From JAHFLV01 sp964367845 (GTDB taxonomy: Bacteria; Patescibacteriota; Minisyncoccia; Phycocordibacterales; DATGWK01), in the NCBI GenBank assembly GCA_964367845.1, contig CAYIYW010000021.1:1-10884 (forward strand): 10,884 bases of DNA, given 5' to 3'. The translations under genes were made by a program, and so were the position numbers. Under the pieces are notes generated by a model, which worked only from the letters and a program-made list of their open reading frames with translations, was not told the origin of the DNA and ran no database searches. This document shows, one piece after another, positions 1 through 6,219 of the stretch; positions within the stretch are counted from its first letter, which is position 1; every line of letters begins with the position of its first letter.

Positions 1-95
1 AACAGCTACCTCCGACATTATGTTTGTTTAACTACCAAAACAGCTACCTCCGACAATATGTTTGTTTAACTACCAAAACAGCTACCCCGACAATA
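1..95. repeat. 38-bp tandem repeat (two full copies plus a partial third)
   Basis: Copies begin at 1, 39 and 77, each opening with AACAGCTACC. Copies 1 and 2 differ by one base (CATTATG versus CAATATG). The third copy loses one T, follows the unit to about 95, then diverges. The unit length is not a multiple of three and no spacers separate the copies, so it is neither a coding repeat nor a CRISPR array. The array may continue past the left edge. No gene is visible in 1-199. Confidence 0.9.
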
Positions 96-141
96 ACACT
101 GACCTAAAGAATATCCCACAAAACACAACCGTTCGCAAATG

Positions 142-171
142 AAAAACCCGCGTCATTCGCTGACGGCGGGT
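142..171 (-). terminator. Intrinsic terminator after the 151-aa hypothetical gene
   Basis: Read on the minus strand, ACCCGCCGTCA and TGACGCGGGT form a stem of about nine pairs with one bulged base around a short GCGAA-type loop, followed by TTTTTC. It lies about 30 bases after the stop codon at 200, which fits a terminator for that gene. Confidence 0.75.
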
Positions 172-199
172 ATGAGAAGCACTCCGGAGAGTTTGTCGG

Positions 200-655
200 T
201 TATTCGTCACGAAGGCGGTACTCAACATAGGCCTTGCTCACTGGAGTACCGACCATTCTTCCTCGCTTATCTTTCGTCGGATTAACTGACTCCCGACCAG
301 TTCTAAGCTCAGCACACATGGATTTTACTTCATCAACGCTGACGCCATCAAATGTGATAGTGTCGCCACCGTCACCGACAGAATAAATCCTGATTCGTCC
401 GCAATCTCCCTCACCTACAACGTCAAAACCACGATTGATTTTCTGCAGACGCCTTGCCAATGTCTCAAGTTCTCTCATCCACACCAACGCTGGGGAACAA
501 CCACCCACTCCCGCAAGCGCCAGGTTATAAAAAAGTTCTTCGTCGGATTTGTAGAGTTTAACCAATATCAACATGCACGAAAACGGGTTCTGTTTGCGTC
601 TGATGAGCAAACCGAACAACTCCACGTTCACTCGAACTTCTTCTGCGGTCATCAT
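200..655 (-). CDS. Hypothetical protein, 151 aa
   Basis: I do not recognise the family. The frame opens at 694, but I start at 655 because AAGGAG at 668-663 sits seven bases before ATG-ATG there. None of the upstream ATGs has such a site. The protein is soluble-looking, with no signal peptide or membrane segment. The N-terminal half (residues 1-75) is predicted mainly helical by eye, a central part (76-105) is rich in Gly and Asp, and the tail is basic and polar. It has four cysteines (27, 53, 85, 114) with no metal-binding spacing. It is a single-gene unit, bounded upstream by the tRNA terminator and downstream by its own terminator. The strong Shine-Dalgarno sequence contrasts with the pilus, gat and ligA genes here, which mostly lack one. 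It could be a lineage-specific or acquired gene. Confidence 0.65.
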   Translation of the reverse strand: MMTAEEVRVNVELFGLLIRRKQNPFSCMLILVKLYKSDEELFYNLALAGVGGCSPALVWMRELETLARRLQKINRGFDVVGEGDCGRIRIYSVGDGGDTITFDGVSVDEVKSMCAELRTGRESVNPTKDKRGRMVGTPVSKAYVEYRLRDE

Positions 656-662
656 CGCGCGG

Positions 663-668
663 CTCCTT
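663..668 (-). promoter_or_regulatory. Shine-Dalgarno site fixing the start at 655
   Basis: AAGGAG on the minus strand, seven bases upstream of the ATG at 655. It argues against the longer reading from 694, whose first 13 codons would contain this site. Confidence 0.75.
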
Positions 669-720
669 GTGAGTTTGTACATTATTTCTCGCAAAAGAGT
701 AACACAGAATCTTCGTTTAC

Positions 721-745
721 AAAAAACCGCCCCATTGGCGGTTTT
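721..745 (-). terminator. Intrinsic terminator after tRNA-Met
   Basis: AAAACCGCC (723-731) and GGCGGTTTT (737-745) form a perfect 9-bp stem with a five-base loop. On the minus strand it is followed by a T run and starts seven bases after the tRNA 3' end. The plus strand also has a T-rich tail, so it could act in both directions. Confidence 0.85.
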
Positions 746-752
746 CTTCTTG

Positions 753-824
753 TTGCGGAGCCCGGATTTGAACCGGGAATCTCAAGGTTATGAGCCTTGC
801 GAGTTACCGTTACTCCACCCCGCT
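753..824 (-). tRNA. tRNA-Met (CAT), initiator type, with variant anticodon stem
   Basis: On the minus strand the sequence folds as a full cloverleaf. The acceptor stem has six pairs (G2-C71 to G7-C66), the D stem is GAGT/ACTC, the anticodon stem is CAAGG/CCTTG around loop CTCATAA, and the T arm is CCCGG-TTCAAAT-CCGGG. Initiator marks are visible: no pair at 1-72 (A1 with A72), A11:T24 in the D stem, and strong resemblance to bacterial tRNA-fMet (GCGGGGTGGAG start). The anticodon is at 792-790. Only two of the three G:C pairs typical of initiators are present; the 29:41 pair is A:T. No CCA is encoded (A73 is followed by CAAG), so it would be added after transcription. If the 5' end is taken one base later, the gene is 753-823. 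Confidence 0.93.
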
Positions 825-927
825 ATGTTAGTCCTGTTAGCCCCATTTGCCCCGACGAACTGGTAAATACCATGTTACCACAGCGTGGAAATGGAGCAAG
901 TCAAACCGTCATTGCTTAAACGGCGAG

Positions 928-994
928 GCCCTCCCGTAAATAATGTCCTGCATGGGCCAAAGGGTGCCCAAAAGGACATTATTTACGGGAGGGC
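928..994. repeat. 22-bp perfect inverted repeat forming a long hairpin
   Basis: The left arm at 928-949 (begins GCCCTCCCG, ends TGTCCT) is the exact reverse complement of 973-994. The 23-base loop can form an inner 5-bp stem, TGGGC with GCCCA. It starts one base after the stop codon of the membrane gene at 996. No T run follows on either strand, so it is not a standard intrinsic terminator. It may instead protect an mRNA 3' end, or be a small palindromic mobile element. Apart from this hairpin I see nothing in 825-995. Confidence 0.9.
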
Positions 995-995
995 T

Positions 996-1727
996 CTAAA
1001 TGTACTTGAACTCCTTAAACACCTCCTGAAACAACTTGACCACCCGTTCTGCTTCCGGCTTGTTAACCGCGTAATCGGAACCCTCATGAGCGATGGCATT
1101 CCTGACTTTGTGGGCCTCCCAGGCCTCTTGCAAGGTATCAAAATCGCTCGGCTCAATGGACTTGAGTTTGTCGCCCATCGTCGCTCCGTGATACCCCATT
1201 TTGTCCAGCATATCGTTTAGCATGATGTCGGCCTCAAGAATGGCGAGTTTCCAATCGCTTGGATTTGGCGAATTAACATGTTCAAGAACCTTGGCCCATT
1301 TCGGATTGACATAATTTTCCGCGACATGGCCAACTCCGTAAAATATCTCTTTCGGCGGTTTGAGCGGCTCCTTCAGTTTTTTATTCAACGCCGAGTATTT
1401 CCAAAGCAGAAAAAGAATGGCCCCAATCATGAAAACCGAAAAAACAAAAGAGAAGAACTTCAGGAAAGAAAGAACCGTGGCGACATACGGACTGCCCGTC
1501 GTTCCTATGAACTCCGCAAAAGAAACCTTGCCCTGCAAAAAAAGCCAAGAAGTGTTTAGAAATTGGCCGAGACCTCGGCGACTGCCCAAAAAGCCGCCGA
1601 AACGGACCAGAATCGCGCCCAGAATAGCAACAATAAAAAACCCGAGGATAACCGGCTCAGCCGGGTGAATTGACGGCGTTGACGGCTTTGGTGATTTTGA
1701 AAATTTTTTTCCTTTTTCGTCCGCCAT
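996..1727 (-). CDS. Membrane-anchored protein with C-terminal HEPN-like domain, 243 aa
   Basis: The N-terminus is basic and Ser/Pro-rich (1-24). Two hydrophobic helices follow, at about 25-46 and 84-110, with a short loop between. The rest (about 111-243) is soluble and would face the cytoplasm if both ends are inside. This part is helical and ends with the motif R209-N210-A-I-A-H214, which has the R-N-x3-H shape of the HEPN active site. An acidic helix (E165, D167) lies upstream, as in HEPN helix 1. HEPN domains are often RNases in toxins and defence systems, but many family members are inactive, so activity here is inference. The gene lies 26 bases after gatA and may share its transcript; a TATAAT overlaps the gatA stop. 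There is no Shine-Dalgarno site. Similar two-helix proteins of unknown role seem common in Parcubacteria. Confidence 0.75.
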   Translation of the reverse strand: MADEKGKKFSKSPKPSTPSIHPAEPVILGFFIVAILGAILVRFGGFLGSRRGLGQFLNTSWLFLQGKVSFAEFIGTTGSPYVATVLSFLKFFSFVFSVFMIGAILFLLWKYSALNKKLKEPLKPPKEIFYGVGHVAENYVNPKWAKVLEHVNSPNPSDWKLAILEADIMLNDMLDKMGYHGATMGDKLKSIEPSDFDTLQEAWEAHKVRNAIAHEGSDYAVNKPEAERVVKLFQEVFKEFKYI

Positions 1728-1752
1728 TTTTTAATCAATTAATTGCGACTTC

Positions 1753-1758
1753 ATTATA
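1753..1758 (-). promoter_or_regulatory. Possible -10 box for the membrane HEPN-like gene
   Basis: A perfect TATAAT on the minus strand overlaps the gatA stop codon and lies 25 bases before the ATG at 1727. I see no good -35 box at 16-18 bases, so this is weak. Confidence 0.25.
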
Positions 1759-3202
1759 ACCCGCCTTCGCCTAAAAATTCTTTGCCGATTTTGAACAAGA
1801 GGTCCTCTCGGCAATGAGGCGAGAAAAACTGAACGCCGAGCGGCAAAACCTTGCCTTCGCGCATAACATTGCCAGATGGAACAGTAATCGTCGGGATACC
1901 GGCAATGTTTGAAGGAACGGTAAAAACATCGGCAAGATACATTGAAACAGGGTTCATGGTTTTCTCACCCAGCTTAAACGACGGTGTCGGCGTCGTCGGG
2001 GTAATTATCAAGTCAACATTTTCCCAGGCATCGGCAAAATCCTTGGCAATGAGTTTCCGGACTTCCTGCGACTTATGATAAAACTCATCGTAATACCCCG
2101 ATGACAGAACATAAGCGCCTAACAGAATCCTTCGGCGCGGCTCCGGACCGAAGCCCTGTCCGCGAGTCAAGAGATAATCGTCAATCAGCTTGTCGCCGGA
2201 AACATAAAGCCCGTATTTCATGCCGTCAAAGCGGGCAAGATTTGAAGAGGCCTCGCCCGGCAACATGATGTAATAAGCCGGCAGAGAATATTTCGCGTGC
2301 GGTAATTCAATATCTCGGATTTTATGACCGAATTTTTGTAAAAGTTTTAAGGCCTCTTCAAAATTATCGCGGACATCCGGGTCAATCCCCTCGCCAATGA
2401 TGAATTCCCGCGGAACACCGATGGTTAATTTTTTCGCGCTCGGCCGCGAGCCTGACCGCGCTCCGGCGTAATCGGAGTCCGAAATCGTCGTGCTGTCCAG
2501 CGAGTCGGCGCCCCGAATGGCATTAAAAATAATTTCGGCGTCAGAAACGGACTTGGTGAGCGGGCCGATTTGGTCAAGCGAAGAACCGAGTGCGATAAGA
2601 CCGTTTCGGGAAACCGAGCCGTAAGTGGTTTTTAGGCCGACACAACCGCAAAAGGCCGCTGGCTGGCGGATGGAACCGGCTGTATCGGAACCGAGAGCGG
2701 CCAAAGCGCCACCCATGGCAACCGCCGCTGACGAACCGCCTGACGAACCGCCCGGCACCCGCGAAAGGTCGTGTGGATTTTTCGTCGGGCCATAAGCCGA
2801 ATTTTCGGTTGAACTGCCCATGGCAAATTCGTCCATGTTTGTTCGGCCGATAAAAATCGCGCCCGCGTCTTGAAGTTTTTTTATCGCCATTCCGCTATAC
2901 GGCGCGATATAACCCTCAAGCATTTTGGAAGCCGCGCCGACCCGTCGGCCTTCAATCAAGATATTGTCCTTCACCGCGAGCGGCACGCCGGTGAGTTCGG
3001 TGGCGACGCCGTCATCAATCATTTTTTGGGCTCGACGAGCCTGCGCCGGGATATCGTCAAAAACTTCCAGAAAGGCATGGATGTCTTTGTCTTTCTTCTT
3101 TATTGCATGGAGATATGCGTCGCAAAGTTCGGCAACCGAAAAATCGCCGTGAGTCAGATGTTTGTGAGCATTTTTAATTGTCAGATTTCTTGTTTCTATC
3201 AT
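1754..3202 (-). CDS. gatA: Glutamyl/aspartyl-tRNA amidotransferase subunit A
   Basis: GatA is the glutaminase subunit of GatCAB. It releases ammonia from glutamine, and GatB uses it to convert Glu-tRNA(Gln) or Asp-tRNA(Asn) to the amide form in the cytoplasm. The 482-residue protein is of normal length and has the amidase signature. The catalytic Lys78 lies in AVKDN, the cis-Ser153 in GGSSGGSSA, and the nucleophile Ser177 in GSDTAGSIRQP. This spacing matches the known Ser-cisSer-Lys triad of GatA. I start at the ATG at 3202. The open frame extends to 3352, but the extra 50 residues overlap gatC, are basic and have no homology to GatA. No Shine-Dalgarno site precedes 3202. gatC ends 37 bases upstream, so the two are probably co-transcribed. 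gatB must be elsewhere in the genome. A short Ser/Arg-rich stretch after about residue 240 looks like a variable loop. Confidence 0.97.
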   Translation of the reverse strand: MIETRNLTIKNAHKHLTHGDFSVAELCDAYLHAIKKKDKDIHAFLEVFDDIPAQARRAQKMIDDGVATELTGVPLAVKDNILIEGRRVGAASKMLEGYIAPYSGMAIKKLQDAGAIFIGRTNMDEFAMGSSTENSAYGPTKNPHDLSRVPGGSSGGSSAAVAMGGALAALGSDTAGSIRQPAAFCGCVGLKTTYGSVSRNGLIALGSSLDQIGPLTKSVSDAEIIFNAIRGADSLDSTTISDSDYAGARSGSRPSAKKLTIGVPREFIIGEGIDPDVRDNFEEALKLLQKFGHKIRDIELPHAKYSLPAYYIMLPGEASSNLARFDGMKYGLYVSGDKLIDDYLLTRGQGFGPEPRRRILLGAYVLSSGYYDEFYHKSQEVRKLIAKDFADAWENVDLIITPTTPTPSFKLGEKTMNPVSMYLADVFTVPSNIAGIPTITVPSGNVMREGKVLPLGVQFFSPHCREDLLFKIGKEFLGEGGL

Positions 3203-3239
3203 TTTGATTTTACCGCAACGCTTGTCATTGCCGAATTTA

Positions 3240-3569
3240 TCACAAAATTTTCTTGACTTTAATGAAGCCCTTTTCGGTCTTTGGCGCCAAGGCCAGTAAA
3301 GCGTCAGTGAACTTCCCCGATTCGTGCGGCTGACCGTCTTCTCGCATGACATTTTTCACGCCGGAATTATACAGATTTCCAATTTTGCTCTCGCCTGTCA
3401 TTTGCGCAGTAGAGTCATTCGCTTCGTTAATCTGGCTGACATAGGCAAGAATCGCCTCAATGTCTTGACGAACTTTTTCAATTTCGTTCTCGGGAATTGT
3501 AATCCGAGCTAGAGAAGCCAGTTTTTCAACGTCTTTTCTCTCAATCTCCTTTGTGTTCTTTTCAATCAT
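3240..3569 (-). CDS. gatC: Glutamyl/aspartyl-tRNA amidotransferase subunit C
   Basis: GatC is the small subunit that wraps around and stabilises the GatA-GatB interface. The 109-residue protein has the family pattern: an N-terminal helix with VEKLASLARI (residues 14-23), a second helix with IEAILAYVSQI (37-47), and a C-terminal part with REDG (75-78) and a 'DALLALAP' stretch. It is about 10-15 residues longer than many GatC proteins, mostly at the N-terminus, where the first 12 residues are polar. I keep the ATG at 3569 because no better start lies downstream, although no Shine-Dalgarno site is visible. The gene is 56 bases after ligA and 37 bases before gatA, so ligA-gatC-gatA could form one operon. 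Confidence 0.93.
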   Translation of the reverse strand: MIEKNTKEIERKDVEKLASLARITIPENEIEKVRQDIEAILAYVSQINEANDSTAQMTGESKIGNLYNSGVKNVMREDGQPHESGKFTDALLALAPKTEKGFIKVKKIL

Positions 3570-3625
3570 AATTCAGCGTGTATTTTGTTATTCCAAGTGG
3601 CGCGGACACAAACAACCAATATCTT

Positions 3626-5758
3626 TCATCTTAACATGTCAAGAAATTCACTTTCCGAGAGAACGGTAACGCCAAGCTCGGTTGCTTTATCAAATTTTGA
3701 ACCCGGCTCCGTCCCCGCGACCAAGAAACTGGTCTTTGAAGAAACCGCGCTTGAGACCTTGCCTCCGCGGGCTTTGATTCTCTTTTTCGCTTCGTCGCGC
3801 GACATCGCCGAAAGCGAGCCGGTTAAGACAAAGGACTTGCCGGTGAATGAGGCATTTTCGGCCGCTTTGGTTGCGCCAGCCGTTCCGACTGCTCCGCCCG
3901 CGCCTGTCATACCAGCTACACCTGTCGCCCGCGACATTTTCTCAATTTTGACTTCCCGAACAAGCTCATCGGCAAGTTTTTTATTGTGTCTATCCCGAAA
4001 CCAAGCGTGAATGGATTCGGCAACAATAGGCCCGACACCGTTCAGCGACTCAAGCGTTTCTTTTGACGCCTCACGAATCGCTTCAAGTGTTTTGAAATGT
4101 TTGGCAATATCTTCGGCGGTTTCTTCACCGACTTGCGGAATTGAAAGACCGACGATAAACCGCGGCAATGTAATCTGTCTGGCTTTTTCTATTGATTCCA
4201 GCAGATTATCAACGGATTTTTCGGCAAAGCGAGGCAAACTCAAAAGGTCGCCTCGTTTGAGAGAAAAAATATCGGCCGCGTCGGAAATTAAACTGTGTTC
4301 AATCAAAACATCAATGATTTTCGGCCCGAGATGGTCAATATCAAAAGCGTGTTTTGAAACAAAATGATATAGTTTGCGTTTGTGTTGCGCCGCCGAATTT
4401 TTGTTTACGCATCTGTAAGCCACTTGCCCTGGCACTCGTTCAATCCGGCCGTCGCCCCCGCACTCCGGCACAAAAGTCGGAAAAATAAAGGGTTTTTCTT
4501 TGCCGGTTCGCATTTCAACCAGGACATTCACGATGTCCGGAATGACATCGCCGGCTTTCTGAATGACAACCGTGTCGCCGACACGGACATCCAGTCGTTT
4601 GATTTCATCTTCGTTGTGAAGCGTCGCTCGCGATACGACCGAACCGGCCACCGAAACCGGCTTCAAATGTGCAACCGGCGTCAGCACTCCCGTCCGGCCG
4701 ATTTGCAGGCGGATGTCTTCAACAATCGTCGTAACTTGCTCGGCCGCGAATTTGAAAGCGATCGCGAACCTCGGCGCTTTGCCTGTGTAGCCAAGCGTGT
4801 CCTGATATTTTTTGTCATTGACCTTCACGACGATGCCGTCCAATTGATAGTCCTCGCGTCGCGACTTTTTCTCCCATTCTTTCCAAAAAGCGATAACTTC
4901 GGCGATATTTTTACAGAGTGTGAAATGTTTGTTTACCTTGAAGCCCAATTTTTGGATTAATTTAAGCTCATCAAACTGATTCTGTGGCATTGGCCGACTT
5001 GAAAAACTCAAATCATAAATAAAAGTGTCAAGTTTGCGAGCAGAGACAATTTTCGGGTCAAGTTGGCGAATGGAGCCGGCAGCGGCGTTTCGGGGATTGG
5101 CAAACGGCGGTTCGCCTTGTTTTTCGCGTTCGTTATTTATTTTCTCAAGCTGACTTTTAGAAAGCCATACTTCACCTTCAACGATAACATCAACCGGCTC
5201 GGTCAGTTTGAGCGGAACCGACTCAATCGTTCTGACATTGGCCGTAACGTCTTCGCCGACCTTGCCATCGCCGCGAGTAGCGGCGGTTTTGAGCATTCCC
5301 TTCTCATATTCAAGAACGATTTTCAGGCCGTCAATTTTGAGCTCGCAGATGTATTCGGGCGAAATTTTTTCAGACGAAACTTCCTCGTCGGTTTTATGAA
5401 GTTCGGCTTTAGCGGACTCCGCCTTCAGGTTTTTTTTGACTCGCTCGTCAAAAGCCCGCATATCGTCTTCGGTGAAAGCGTCGTTGAACGACCATTGCGG
5501 CACGCGGTGAAGGACTTTTTCAAACTGCGCCGACGGCTCGCCGGCCACTCGCTGGCTGGGCGAATCAGGAGTCAAAAGCGCGGGATATTTCTCTTCAATC
5601 TCGCGAAGCTCGTTTTTGAGCGAGTCCAAGGCCTCGGCCGAAATTTCCTCGCGGTCTAGGACATGATAAAGATAACGGTGATGCTCAACCGTTTCTTTGA
5701 GCTTTTTAAGACGGGCAACGACTTCGGCCGGCGCTTTTGGGAAATTCTTTTGGGGCAT
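3626..5758 (-). CDS. ligA: NAD-dependent DNA ligase, variant zinc finger
   Basis: LigA seals nicks during replication and repair using NAD+. The 710-residue protein has all domains in order: Ia (about 10-75), adenylation domain with CELKIDG (nucleophile Lys141), RGDG (162-165), GEV (195-197), DGIVVK (Lys312) and AFKF (Lys336), OB fold (about 345-425), zinc-finger region (430-456), helix-hairpin-helix repeats (about 475-605) and BRCT (637-710). Four things are odd. The domain Ia motif usually read D-A-E-Y-D-x-L is A-E-A-L-D-S-L (41-47). Two of four zinc cysteines are gone (Val430 and Ser455; Cys433 and Cys450 remain). A charged stretch of about 20 residues (111-135) precedes the active site. 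A Gly/Ala/Thr linker (about 610-632) precedes BRCT. The start at 5758 is chosen because the preceding 36 codons are not LigA-like. An AGGT five bases upstream may assist binding. Confidence 0.96.
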   Translation of the reverse strand: MPQKNFPKAPAEVVARLKKLKETVEHHRYLYHVLDREEISAEALDSLKNELREIEEKYPALLTPDSPSQRVAGEPSAQFEKVLHRVPQWSFNDAFTEDDMRAFDERVKKNLKAESAKAELHKTDEEVSSEKISPEYICELKIDGLKIVLEYEKGMLKTAATRGDGKVGEDVTANVRTIESVPLKLTEPVDVIVEGEVWLSKSQLEKINNEREKQGEPPFANPRNAAAGSIRQLDPKIVSARKLDTFIYDLSFSSRPMPQNQFDELKLIQKLGFKVNKHFTLCKNIAEVIAFWKEWEKKSRREDYQLDGIVVKVNDKKYQDTLGYTGKAPRFAIAFKFAAEQVTTIVEDIRLQIGRTGVLTPVAHLKPVSVAGSVVSRATLHNEDEIKRLDVRVGDTVVIQKAGDVIPDIVNVLVEMRTGKEKPFIFPTFVPECGGDGRIERVPGQVAYRCVNKNSAAQHKRKLYHFVSKHAFDIDHLGPKIIDVLIEHSLISDAADIFSLKRGDLLSLPRFAEKSVDNLLESIEKARQITLPRFIVGLSIPQVGEETAEDIAKHFKTLEAIREASKETLESLNGVGPIVAESIHAWFRDRHNKKLADELVREVKIEKMSRATGVAGMTGAGGAVGTAGATKAAENASFTGKSFVLTGSLSAMSRDEAKKRIKARGGKVSSAVSSKTSFLVAGTEPGSKFDKATELGVTVLSESEFLDMLR

Positions 5759-5785
5759 GAATGACCTATATAATGAACGACTTAT

Positions 5786-5791
5786 ATTATA
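5786..5791 (-). promoter_or_regulatory. Candidate -10 box of the ligA promoter
   Basis: A perfect TATAAT on the minus strand ends 27 bases before the ligA ATG, directly after a probable terminator. That is a sensible place for a new promoter. No convincing -35 box is seen, so confidence is moderate. Confidence 0.45.
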
Positions 5792-5824
5792 CGGCAGGTT
5801 AGACAGACAATGTAGTTTTATATG

Positions 5825-5857
5825 AAAAACTCGCCGTATGGCTAACGAACGAGTTTT
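5825..5857 (-). terminator. Probable intrinsic terminator after the 98-aa hypothetical gene
   Basis: AAAACTCG (5826-5833) and CGAGTTTT (5850-5857) form a perfect 8-bp stem around a 16-base loop. On the minus strand the stem is followed by TTTC-type sequence, giving a five-T run. It overlaps the stop codon at 5858-5856. The GC part of the stem is short, so termination may be partial. Confidence 0.5.
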
Positions 5858-6152
5858 AACTGGCAACGGGGGGACACAATTCGCGAATCAGATTTTCTAT
5901 CAACGGATAAGGCAAGTCGGGCGTGCCGGGAATTGGCTCTCTCGGCTGAACATTGAGGATGGCGCTCAACGCCCCGCTAAGTTGGGCGCGTTGGTCTGGC
6001 GTGAGGTCGCCGTGAATTTTTTTAAGCACATTGCACAGAGAACCGATGGCTCGTGTGCATGCTGTTGCGGTGTTGAAATCCGCATTCTCCTCACAAATAT
6101 CGCCGTTCAAAAGACGGATTTCACCCAAAATAGCATCAACGAAATGGTGCAT
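5856..6152 (-). CDS. Hypothetical protein, 98 aa
   Basis: I do not recognise the family. AGGAGG at 6164-6159 decides the start: an ATG at 6158 touches it, while the ATG at 6152 lies six bases away, which is optimal. The protein is small, acidic to neutral and mostly helical by eye, with no signal peptide or membrane segment. It has four cysteines (20, 32, 40, 93) without a clear metal-binding pattern. Residues 45-67 (KIHGDLTPDQRAQLSGALSA and on) look like two amphipathic helices, and a Pro-rich stretch follows at 70-83. It sits 67 bases after the pilus operon and is followed by a probable terminator before ligA, so it may be its own unit or the tail of the pilus transcript. A role in the pilus is possible but unsupported. 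Confidence 0.7.
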   Translation of the reverse strand: MHHFVDAILGEIRLLNGDICEENADFNTATACTRAIGSLCNVLKKIHGDLTPDQRAQLSGALSAILNVQPREPIPGTPDLPYPLIENLIRELCPPVAS

Positions 6153-6158
6153 TAACAT

Positions 6159-6164
6159 CCTCCT
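6159..6164 (-). promoter_or_regulatory. Strong Shine-Dalgarno site fixing the start at 6152
   Basis: AGGAGG on the minus strand (within AAAGGAGG), six bases before ATG at 6152. It is the best ribosome binding site in the window. Confidence 0.8.
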
Positions 6165-6219
6165 TTGGATTCATGATTCCGGCTACGACAGTATCACATC
6201 GTAATGCCAACATCAATGG

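Noticed and set aside
1..95. Possible CRISPR array
   Set aside because: The copies are contiguous, with no spacers between them, and no cas genes are present.
3203..3352. Longer N-terminus for GatA
   Set aside because: The extra 50 residues overlap gatC and do not resemble GatA. The start at 3202 gives the normal length and places the catalytic residues as expected.
4382..4960. Long plus-strand reading frames within ligA (also at 5063-5659)
   Set aside because: They lie opposite a well-supported ligA, have no recognisable domains or ribosome binding sites, and look like GC-driven shadows.
5759..5866. Longer N-terminus for LigA
   Set aside because: The 36 extra residues are unlike LigA, overlap the upstream gene's terminator and cover the likely promoter.
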